The notes beneath the pieces were generated by a model. That model saw nothing but the letters and a program-made list of their open reading frames with translations. It searched no databases and was not told the DNA's origin. From NCBI RefSeq assembly GCF_011064845.1, contig NZ_CP049015.1, forward strand, positions 4,278,001-4,342,000: DNA of 64,000 bases, written 5' to 3'. Shown here piece by piece: positions 57,079 through 64,000 of the stretch. Every line of letters begins with the position of its first letter. The stretch's first letter is position 1. Position numbers and translations under genes: made by a program. The DNA is from Citrobacter freundii ATCC 8090 = MTCC 1658 = NBRC 12681. Its GTDB lineage: Bacteria > Pseudomonadota > Gammaproteobacteria > Enterobacterales > Enterobacteriaceae.

Positions 57079-57612
57079 ATGCGCGTAATACTTGTTTTAC
57101 TATCTTTACTATGCTTCATCACCATCGAGGCATCCGCTAAAGTAACAAGTACTACGGTTGCTCTCTCGGTTAAATTCCGAGAATTTACATGCAATATAAC
57201 CTCCAGCAGAGGGAATAATTTAAGCTTTGGTGATGTTAATATTACAACCTTAACACTTACTGAAGGACCAGAAATCGAAGCCGATTTGACGTTAACGTGT
57301 CGTCTTGATAGCGCCACGCCAGAGTTAACCGGGAATAACGCAGTCACAGCTTTGCAATCGGCGAATTTGCGTTTCACCTCCCCCGTAAGTACCGGGGGGT
57401 CAGGAGGCGCTTTTTTAGATGCCGGGCATAATGTTGCGATCCTTCCCTTTTTCAATAATGCCCGGATGCAGTTTAACTCCGATTATAATTTAAAAGCATT
57501 GAGTGGTTCGGGTTATAAATTAAAATTTAAACTTGTTAAAAAAAGTAGCAGTGGAACGATATCTTCAGGTTCGGTATCCGTCGTACTTAACGCTGAGCTG
57601 ACTTATACATAG
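57079..57612 (+). CDS. Minor fimbrial subunit 1
   Basis: 177-residue pilin-like protein: signal peptide MRVILVLLSLLCFITIEASA, disulfide cysteines (FTCNITS and LTCRLDS), aromatic C-terminus VVLNAELTYT. 14 bp after the adhesin. Probably an adaptor or tip subunit. Confidence 0.85.
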   Translation: MRVILVLLSLLCFITIEASAKVTSTTVALSVKFREFTCNITSSRGNNLSFGDVNITTLTLTEGPEIEADLTLTCRLDSATPELTGNNAVTALQSANLRFTSPVSTGGSGGAFLDAGHNVAILPFFNNARMQFNSDYNLKALSGSGYKLKFKLVKKSSSGTISSGSVSVVLNAELTYT

Positions 57613-57621
57613 AGTGCAAAT

Positions 57622-58101
57622 ATGACAAGAGTATTCCTGTTTACACTGCTGCTATGCGGTCATAGCGTCTCGGCCAAGACCAGCACATTAAGCATAACCG
57701 TAGGAGCAAGCCTAATTATTCCGACCTGTACATTAACTGCCCCTGCGGTGATTAATTTTGGAGATATTAACAGAAATGATTTTTTAAATGGTAATCCAGA
57801 TTTACGAATCAGGAATTTTGATATTACCGCATCTTGCCACAATGCTTCACGGGTCGAGTTAATGTTTATTCCACGAAATGGCATAGTAAGCGGTAGAAAT
57901 GATGCAGCATTAACCAGTAACGCCAGTGTAATGTATACAGTTTCATTGACAGCCCTGGGGGTTAATAATGTTAACTTTAACAGTAATATCGTTTGGCCAT
58001 CACCAGGGACGACATCTGTCAGGATGCTCTTGGGTGCAAATGGTGCAATAACCAAAGGGGTTTTTAACACCTCAATGACAATTCAGTTAACTTATATCTA
58101 A
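57622..58101 (+). CDS. Minor fimbrial subunit 2
   Basis: 159-residue pilin-like protein with signal peptide (VFLFTLLLCGHSVSA), conserved cysteines in IPTCTLTAP and ITASCHNAS, C-terminal TIQLTYI. Nine bp after the preceding gene in the same operon. Confidence 0.85.
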   Translation: MTRVFLFTLLLCGHSVSAKTSTLSITVGASLIIPTCTLTAPAVINFGDINRNDFLNGNPDLRIRNFDITASCHNASRVELMFIPRNGIVSGRNDAALTSNASVMYTVSLTALGVNNVNFNSNIVWPSPGTTSVRMLLGANGAITKGVFNTSMTIQLTYI

Positions 58102-58115
58102 TATAAGGATGAAAT

Positions 58116-58637
58116 ATGAAAAAAGTAATTCCGGTCGTTTTTCTGCTGGGTATATCTCCTTATTCTTATGCCAAAACGGCGGATACAACTGTCGCAATTA
58201 AAGCCAGCGTAACAGGCGCTACCTGTAATATTGTACCAACGCCTACTGAAATTAACTTTAATACCCTGACCGCAGGAGATATCGGCAATAACAGAATTGC
58301 CGCCAAAGAGGTAAGTCTTGCCCTGGACTGTGACTGGATTGCTAAAAATGTAAAAGTGACATTTACCCCTACGGAAGGTACCGTTACCGGCAACACCAGC
58401 GTAATGCGCTCGGGTAAAACGGGTTTAGGATTCAAGCTCCAATTTGCTAATACTGCGGGAGGTACATTAACTGATACCCCCTTTGGCGTAGAGCAAACCT
58501 GGGCAAGTACGACGACAACAGCATCACCTTACAATTTAGGTGGTAAAATTGCGCTTAAACCATTCTATATCAGCGGCGAGGATATCGCAGCCGGTAATGT
58601 TGATACCAACCTGGCCATTAGTGTTCAGTATGATTAA
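58116..58637 (+). CDS. Minor fimbrial subunit 3
   Basis: 173-residue pilin with signal peptide (VIPVVFLLGISPYSYA), GATCNIVPTPTEINF and CDWIAKNVKVTF, and C-terminus DIAAGNVDTNLAISVQYD. Paralogue of the next two genes, sharing the CDW region, the MRSGKTGLGF loop and the AAGNxDT C-terminus. Confidence 0.85.
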   Translation: MKKVIPVVFLLGISPYSYAKTADTTVAIKASVTGATCNIVPTPTEINFNTLTAGDIGNNRIAAKEVSLALDCDWIAKNVKVTFTPTEGTVTGNTSVMRSGKTGLGFKLQFANTAGGTLTDTPFGVEQTWASTTTTASPYNLGGKIALKPFYISGEDIAAGNVDTNLAISVQYD

Positions 58638-58645
58638 GGAAGAAT

Positions 58646-59140
58646 ATGAAAAAAATAGGAATGATAATTTCCCTTTTTTCATCCTCTGTATTTGCATCTA
58701 CGGCAACGGTAAATGTCCCTGTGAAAGGTACCATAACGTCTACCACCTGTACCTTCACAGCAGACTCAGAGGTTAATTTTGGTTCTATTACTGCATTAAA
58801 TGTTAATAACAATACCGTTCCAGAGAAAGATATTAATATGACGGTAAACTGTGACTGGACGGCAACCAATATTAAACTTACTTTTATTCCAGGTGCAATC
58901 GTGACGGGTGATCCGAAAATAATGAAATCCGGATTAGCGGGTGTTGGATTTAAATTACCTACTATGGGTAGCATTAGCAATTTATCATTTAATACTGAAC
59001 ATATCTGGTCTTCCGTGGGGATCCCAAACGGCGGTCAACGCTCGATGCCGGTCAAAATTAAACCGGTAAAAATACCTTCAGAGGATATTGCTGCTGGTAA
59101 TATTGATACGACTTTAATCATACGCCTGTCTTACGATTAG
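58646..59140 (+). CDS. Minor fimbrial subunit 4
   Basis: 164-residue paralogue of subunit 3: STTCTFTADSEVNFGS, CDWTATNIKLTF, MKSGLAGVGFKL, C-terminus DIAAGNIDTTLIIRLSYD. Eight bp after subunit 3. Confidence 0.85.
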   Translation: MKKIGMIISLFSSSVFASTATVNVPVKGTITSTTCTFTADSEVNFGSITALNVNNNTVPEKDINMTVNCDWTATNIKLTFIPGAIVTGDPKIMKSGLAGVGFKLPTMGSISNLSFNTEHIWSSVGIPNGGQRSMPVKIKPVKIPSEDIAAGNIDTTLIIRLSYD

Positions 59141-59167
59141 TGATAACCCTGGCAAGGAATTTAAGCA

Positions 59168-59656
59168 ATGCCATTCAGAGTATATTTCTTTGTTGCATTT
59201 TTTTTTGCTTGTCTCGCTAACGCACAGCAAACGGATACAGTTGTTAATATAAATGGTGCAATTACCGAAGCTACCTGTTCCATTAGTATCTCTTCTGAGG
59301 TTAATTTTGGCTCTGTTTCTGCACATGATCTACTTGCTGGAAAGGTAGAAAAGTCAATTAAATTCACACGTAACTGTGATTTGGCCGAGGCAAATACTAA
59401 GATGAGGTTTGTTCCCGCACAAGGGATCGTATCAGGTCAAACAAATTTCGGGAAATCAATAATGAAATCAGGGCTGAATGGTATTGGTATTGGTGTAATG
59501 AAAATGGGGTTGTATGGTGCCCTAAATTTTAATGAGGATTATCCTTATCATGAAAAAACTATTGACCTTAAATTCAAGTTATTACCAATAACGGCTGAAC
59601 AGATGGCAGCTGGAAATATTGATACGTCTGTTATTTTAAGGCTGAGTTATGATTAA
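59168..59656 (+). CDS. Minor fimbrial subunit 5
   Basis: 162-residue third member of the tandem family: EATCSISISSEVNFGSVS, MKSGLNGIGIGV, AAGNIDTSVILRLSYD. Signal peptide VYFFVAFFFACLANA. Its stop overlaps the next start by eight bases. Confidence 0.85.
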   Translation: MPFRVYFFVAFFFACLANAQQTDTVVNINGAITEATCSISISSEVNFGSVSAHDLLAGKVEKSIKFTRNCDLAEANTKMRFVPAQGIVSGQTNFGKSIMKSGLNGIGIGVMKMGLYGALNFNEDYPYHEKTIDLKFKLLPITAEQMAAGNIDTSVILRLSYD

Positions 59657-60204
59657 ACAGGTGCTGTTACTATGCTCGATAATTATATTGTCATCACTAT
59701 GCTCATCAACTGCGATCGCTGGTAACAGCACATCCAGTATCGGGGTAAAAATGAAAATCACCCATGCTAATTGTACTGTTAATGGCGGAAAAGGTATTTC
59801 TGGAGCATATAACTTGCCGCTAATGAACGAAAGCGGTAACGATCACTGATCGCGTTAGCGCTACTGATGTACCGCTCATTATCGACTGCAGCAAAGGCGT
59901 CAAGCCCAGCGCACTCACGATTTCTTTTACTGCCGCGACCCCTGGTTTTCAGAATGCAGCGAAAGGTTTGGTGAATACCACAATGGCAAACATTGCTCTC
60001 CTTACCCGCTGGAAACGTAATGGTGCAAGCGTGATTGATTTGTCCACTGCTACAGATATATTGTCAGTTAAAGATGCTGAGATTCAACCCAGCATATATG
60101 ATAGCTCGTTTAAAGTATATCCAACTGTTATCAATACTGCTTCTGCATCATTAACTCCGGGCCGCTACCAGGCTGATTTGACAATTAACATCACCTATTA
60201 CTAA
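59649..60204 (+). pseudogene. Frameshifted minor fimbrial subunit 6
   Basis: The first frame (59649-59849) codes a signal peptide and pilin start (..HANCTVNGGKGIS, NLPLMNESGNDH) and stops. The protein then continues one base further in the next frame (ITDRVSATDVPLIIDCSKGV.. to DLTINITYY at 60204). Both halves together make a normal pilin of about 184 residues, with the second disulfide cysteine in IIDCSK. The shift lies near 59838-59850. A real one-base lesion or a sequencing error; no slippery run is evident. Confidence 0.8.
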
Positions 60205-60230
60205 ACATTGTTCTGTTTACGGGGAACTAA

Positions 60231-60551
60231 ATGCAAATGTCATTTCATAGCAATGATTCAATTGACAGTTATATCCATAAAATGGACAAACTATTAAATA
60301 AAGAAATCAACAAGGAATGGCGAGTCATTGAATCAGTGTGTGTTGATGAGGGAGAATATCTTCTTATCCTTGAAAGTAACATGCAAAAAATCATGGCGCG
60401 GGTATTATCAACTCACGCACCTAATCCCATGGATATTTTATCACCAACATCGAGGAAACTATATACTATTAACAACATTAGCCAGCAGATGCTCAGATTT
60501 ATTAGTGCAATAGAGTTAAATTATAATGAATGGTGCACATTAACGCGATGA
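60231..60551 (+). CDS. Small protein of unknown function after the fimbrial operon
   Basis: 106 residues beginning MQMSFHSNDSIDSYIHKMDKL; no signal peptide or membrane segment, predicted helical and mixed, Cys at two places. I do not recognise it. It follows the pilin pseudogene by 26 bp with a GGGGAACTAA ribosome site, so it is likely the last gene of the fimbrial operon; an intracellular role (e.g. regulator) is guesswork. A+T-rich. Confidence 0.6.
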   Translation: MQMSFHSNDSIDSYIHKMDKLLNKEINKEWRVIESVCVDEGEYLLILESNMQKIMARVLSTHAPNPMDILSPTSRKLYTINNISQQMLRFISAIELNYNEWCTLTR

Positions 60552-60615
60552 CTAACTATATATTATTAGGCTATGAATTTTAACGAAAGTCTGAAACCGT
60601 TCGACTTGAGATAAT

Positions 60616-61755
60616 ATGAACAGACAACATTTTATGTGCCCTATTCTTTTTGGCACAATGATACTGCTTTCCGGATGTACGATATTGCCAGGACAAGGGC
60701 TCCCTGTTCAGGGGAAAAATGGCACTGGTTTGCCGCACAATCGTGATGCACTGAATGACAGGATCAATATTATTATGCTGACTCCCGGACTTGTCGACAC
60801 ACTGCGTCCGGCTAATATCGTTTCTCGTCCAAACCCTCAATTAGAAAAACAGTTGCTGTCTTATAACTATCGTATCGGTGTGGGTGATGTCTTAATGGTT
60901 ACCGTCTGGGATCATCCGGAGCTGACTACGCCAGCGGGCCAATATCGTAGTGCCAGTGATACTGGCAACTGGGTCAGTGCTGACGGCACTATTTTTTATC
61001 CTTACGTCGGGCGCCTGCATGTGGCAGGTAAAACCTTAAATGAAGTTCGCGACGCCATATCTACCCGCCTGAATGCATTTATAGAGAACCCACAGGTAGA
61101 TGTCAGTATTGCCGCCTTCCGCTCACAGAAAATATACGTTACAGGCGAAGTGATGCGTTCAGGTGTGCTACCTGTTACCAATATTCCACTTACAGTAATG
61201 GATGCAGTCAACGCTGCAGGTGGTCTGACTGCAGACGCCGACTGGCGAAATGTCACTCTCACCCATAATGGACAGAAATCTCACCTTTCTTTATATGCAC
61301 TATTACAGCGCGGTGATCTGACGCAAAACCGTCTGCTTCATCCTGGTGACATTTTATTTATACCCCGTAATGATGATTTGAAAGTTTTTGTCATGGGTGA
61401 GGTCGGCAGACAAGCCACCCTCAAAATGGACAGAAGTGGAATGACGCTGGCAGAAGCGCTGGGAAATGCCGAAGGCATGAAGCAAGAGAGCTCAGATGCA
61501 ACCGGTATTTTCGTGATTCGGGCGTTAAAAGGAAAGCCCGATGGCAAAATAGCCAACATTTATCAACTGGATGCTCAGGATGCTTCCGCAATGGTACTCA
61601 GTACCGAATTCCAGTTGGAACCATACGATATCGTCTACGTAACGACAGCGCCTCTGGCACGCTGGAATCGGGTTATATCACAGTTACTGCCCACCATTGT
61701 TGGTGTGCGCGATTTGACTGAAACCACGCGGTATATCAGAACATGGGCCCGATAA
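60616..61755 (+). CDS. Wza/GfcE-like polysaccharide export lipoprotein
   Basis: 379 residues, the exact length of Wza. Lipobox LLSG-C21 after a short signal peptide; polysaccharide export domain ([20 protein letters not shown]), SLBB domains ([12 protein letters not shown] and [11 protein letters not shown]), and a C-terminal amphipathic helix for the outer-membrane pore. Octameric channel for capsule or exopolysaccharide in Wzy-dependent systems; the E. coli group-4 capsule gene gfcE is a close relative. Overlaps the phosphatase gene by 13 bp. No JUMPstart-like sequence is visible in the 64-bp upstream gap. Confidence 0.92.
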   Translation: MNRQHFMCPILFGTMILLSGCTILPGQGLPVQGKNGTGLPHNRDALNDRINIIMLTPGLVDTLRPANIVSRPNPQLEKQLLSYNYRIGVGDVLMVTVWDHPELTTPAGQYRSASDTGNWVSADGTIFYPYVGRLHVAGKTLNEVRDAISTRLNAFIENPQVDVSIAAFRSQKIYVTGEVMRSGVLPVTNIPLTVMDAVNAAGGLTADADWRNVTLTHNGQKSHLSLYALLQRGDLTQNRLLHPGDILFIPRNDDLKVFVMGEVGRQATLKMDRSGMTLAEALGNAEGMKQESSDATGIFVIRALKGKPDGKIANIYQLDAQDASAMVLSTEFQLEPYDIVYVTTAPLARWNRVISQLLPTIVGVRDLTETTRYIRTWAR

Positions 61756-62189
61756 ATTTCACATCGATATTGGTGCTGTGTACTGGGAACATTTGCCGTT
61801 CGGTCATTGCAGAACGCTTACTATGCCAATTTTTGCCACCAACAATTTCTGTCACCTCTGCCGGGATCCATGCCCATCATGGGCATCCGGCGGAAAACAT
61901 GAGCGCGGCAGTGGCGTTCGAACATGGCGTGTCACTGAGCGGACACATCGCGAGAAATGTCACCCTGGAAATGCTACGTGACTCCGGGCTTATCCTGGCG
62001 ATGGAACCAAAGCATATTGCGTTTGTTACATCAATGGCGCCAGAAGCCAGAGGCAAAACATTATTATTCAGCTATTGGTCCAGTAAACAAGCAATCCCCG
62101 ACCCTTATCGAAAAAGTCATGATGTTTATGAGTATGTGTTTCAACAACTGGAACTGGGTGCACAAAGATGGGCCCAGCATCTGGTGTAA
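61743..62189 (+). CDS. Low-molecular-weight protein-tyrosine phosphatase (Wzb/Etp-like)
   Basis: 148 residues with the catalytic loop [10 protein letters not shown] (C13, R19) and the general acid in IPDPYRKS. In this family it dephosphorylates the cognate Wzc/Etk kinase, needed for cycling of capsule or exopolysaccharide polymerisation. Overlaps both neighbours (13 bp upstream, 22 bp downstream), indicating tight co-translation. Confidence 0.93.
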   Translation: MGPINFTSILVLCTGNICRSVIAERLLCQFLPPTISVTSAGIHAHHGHPAENMSAAVAFEHGVSLSGHIARNVTLEMLRDSGLILAMEPKHIAFVTSMAPEARGKTLLFSYWSSKQAIPDPYRKSHDVYEYVFQQLELGAQRWAQHLV

Positions 62190-64000
62190 AAAAGGACAGT
62201 TTAATCTTGAATGAGAATTCGAAATATCCGTGCACTTCCTCGGCGGAAAAAGAATTGGATCTTATCCAGCTACTGCATATTTTATTTTTGCAATGGAAAA
62301 TAATCCTCTGCATAACCATCGCCTTTACCCTGGCTGCATCACTATACACTTTTTTATCTCCCACGGTGTATCAAGCAGATGCCCTAATTCAGGTTGAGCA
62401 AAAGCAAAATCAGGCAATTTTGAACCGCTTGAAGAATATTTTACCAACCGACACATCTGCTGTATCAGCTGAAATTGAGTTGCTTAAATCACGAATGATT
62501 CTGGGAAAAACAGTTGATGGCCTTAATCTAAGAATACAATCGGAACAAATTTATTTTCCTGTCACAGGATACCTCTGGGCTAAGCTGAAGGGAGAATCAT
62601 CAGCAGAAATTACAATACAAGATCTCAGTTTGCCGCAGACTAACGATCAAAACTCGGAGGTTATTCTTACAGTGCAAGAGAAGGGATTATTTCATCTACA
62701 AGGAACAAACTTTTCTTTAGAAGGTAAGGTTGGAGAGCGACTGAAGAAAGAGAATATCATCATTGAAGTTAGCAACATACATGCTGTCCCTGGCTCTCGA
62801 TTCAAGCTCCGTAAAATAAGTAAACTGGAAGCTATTAGCAATTTGCAACTGCAAATTGACGTGTCCCAACAGGGTAAAGAGAGCGGAATGATCGCACTTC
62901 GTATCACGGGACATAACCCAAATGAAATCGCACGCATTCTCGATACGGTAATGAACAACTACGTTCAGCAGAATATCAATCGTCAGGCGGCCCGCGACGC
63001 CAACAGCCTGGCTTTTTTACAACGCCAGTTGCCGAAAGTGCAGTCTGAACTGGATGATGCTGAAAGCAAACTTAACGTTTACCGACAGCAACAGGATTCT
63101 GTTGATCTCAATTTGGAAGCAAAAACGGTACTTGAACAGATGGTGAACGTAGAGAACCAACTCAACGCGTTAACCTTCCGGGAAGCAGAGATCTCGCAAC
63201 TTTATAAGAAAAGCCACCCAGCCTACCGCGCATTACTCGATAAACGCCAAACGTTGGTGCAGGAAAAGGACAAACTTAACCAGCGTATATCTGCAATGCC
63301 ATCCACTCAACAAGAAGTTCTGAAGTTGAGCCGTGATGTTGAAACAGGAAGAGAGATCTATTTACAGCTTCTAAGCCGTCAGCAGGAACTCAACATCTCC
63401 CGCTCCAGCAACGTGGGGAATGTACGCATTATCGATCCCGCAGTGACCTGGCCTTCACCTGTCAAACCTAAAAAAGCATTGATTATCATGCTTGGGACGA
63501 TGCTTGGTCTGATCAGTTCATCGGGTCTGGCTATTGCTCGCGTAGCCCTGCGTCGTGGGATCGAATCATCAGAAACATTAGAAAATGCGGGAGTTCATGT
63601 GCTGGCAACTGTGCCGGTGTCTAAATCTCTGGAAAAAAAATATCGGCATCAGCAAAGGTCTTCAATCGTTAACTTCTTCCGACGAGATACGTCGCCACGA
63701 TTTTGTCTGGCATTTGAAGAACCAGCTGATATTTCCATAGAAGCTGTTCGCGGATTGCGTACCACACTGCATTTTATCATGAAGGAGACACCGAACAGAG
63801 TGCTGATGATTTCTGGCGCAACAATGGGATGTGGTAAAACATTTATCAGCAGCAGCCTTGCGGCTGTTATTGCTCAGTCCGGCCAGCGCGTACTTTTTAT
63901 TGATGCCGATATGCGGCGTGGATACACCCATATTTTATTCAACGTTGAGAACAAAAATGGCCTCTCTGATTTTCTAAGTGGAAACACAACATTAACGGAA
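62168..64000 (+). CDS. Tyrosine autokinase Wzc/Etk-like (C-terminus outside window)
   Basis: Open frame of 611 codons from ATG 62168 to the window end; an alternative TTG start at 62207 follows AAGGACAG. N-terminal Wzz-type chain-length domain with first membrane helix (about residues 44-62), periplasmic coiled-coil region (GNVRIIDPAVTWPSPVKPKK), second membrane helix near residue 438, then the BY-kinase with Walker A GATMGCGKT (550-558) and Walker A' FIDADMRRG (D579, D581). The C-terminal tyrosine cluster would be outside. Inner-membrane co-polymerase of the export system; partner of the Wza- and Wzb-like proteins. Confidence 0.9.
   Translation, partial: MGPASGVKKDSLILNENSKYPCTSSAEKELDLIQLLHILFLQWKIILCITIAFTLAASLYTFLSPTVYQADALIQVEQKQNQAILNRLKNILPTDTSAVSAEIELLKSRMILGKTVDGLNLRIQSEQIYFPVTGYLWAKLKGESSAEITIQDLSLPQTNDQNSEVILTVQEKGLFHLQGTNFSLEGKVGERLKKENIIIEVSNIHAVPGSRFKLRKISKLEAISNLQLQIDVSQQGKESGMIALRITGHNPNEIARILDTVMNNYVQQNINRQAARDANSLAFLQRQLPKVQSELDDAESKLNVYRQQQDSVDLNLEAKTVLEQMVNVENQLNALTFREAEISQLYKKSHPAYRALLDKRQTLVQEKDKLNQRISAMPSTQQEVLKLSRDVETGREIYLQLLSRQQELNISRSSNVGNVRIIDPAVTWPSPVKPKKALIIMLGTMLGLISSSGLAIARVALRRGIESSETLENAGVHVLATVPVSKSLEKKYRHQQRSSIVNFFRRDTSPRFCLAFEEPADISIEAVRGLRTTLHFIMKETPNRVLMISGATMGCGKTFISSSLAAVIAQSGQRVLFIDADMRRGYTHILFNVENKNGLSDFLSGNTTLTE

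Overview
The window is a piece of an enterobacterial chromosome, close to Escherichia coli but not K-12. About the first 49 kb is gene for gene the E. coli segment aer-patA-ygjH-ebgRAC-ygjIJK-fadH-rlmG-ygjP-ygjR-alx-sstT-ygjV-uxaCA-exuT-exuR-yqjA-mzrA-yqjCDEK-yqjF-yqjG-yhaHI-yhaJ-yhaK-yhaL-cyuAP-tdcGFEDCBA. The proteins are recognisable along their whole length, with scattered substitutions, and REP/BIME and ERIC repeats lie between genes. A Citrobacter-like genus is my best guess (inference; a relative of Escherichia is also possible).

Layout. 1-3.2 kb: aerotaxis receptor Aer (cut by the window edge, FliA-type promoter), putrescine aminotransferase PatA with an NtrC-like site, and tRNA-binding-domain protein YgjH. 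3.4-13.3 kb: sugar use by the EbgR repressor, EbgAC beta-galactosidase, transporter YgjI, envelope protein YgjJ and periplasmic GH63 glucosidase YgjK. 13.5-21.7 kb: FadH, RlmG, YgjP, YgjR, Alx behind a yybP-ykoY manganese riboswitch, SstT and YgjV. 21.9-27.5 kb: hexuronate use (uxaCA, exuT, exuR). 27.8-32.0 kb: envelope and stress genes yqjA to yqjG. 32.0-32.9 kb: a coding-free foldback element. 32.9-38.5 kb: yhaHIJKL and cysteine catabolism cyuAP. 38.8-48.9 kb: the anaerobic threonine/serine operon tdcABCDEFG, with tdcC split by an IS911-like insertion.

From about 48.9 kb to the end the content is accessory and often A+T-rich. It holds a long non-coding stretch with a strong CRP-like site, an unusual Tpx-type peroxiredoxin lacking the resolving cysteine, an AraC-type regulator with a cysteine cluster, and a chaperone-usher fimbrial operon with a major pilin, usher, chaperone, two-domain adhesin and at least five minor pilins plus one frameshifted pilin. 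After these come a small unknown protein and the start of a polysaccharide export locus (Wza/GfcE-like lipoprotein, Wzb/Etp-like phosphatase, Wzc/Etk-like tyrosine kinase running off the window). This looks like a surface-structure island next to tdcA.

The most unusual object is the element at 32064-32789. It has IS4-like ends, a degenerate 12-bp target duplication made from what looks like the yqjG terminator hairpin, no transposase, and two 255-nt arms in inverted orientation. By hand alignment the arms match at about 69% without gaps, yet their local hairpins are kept by compensatory base-pair changes. That points to selection on a folded RNA or single-stranded DNA.
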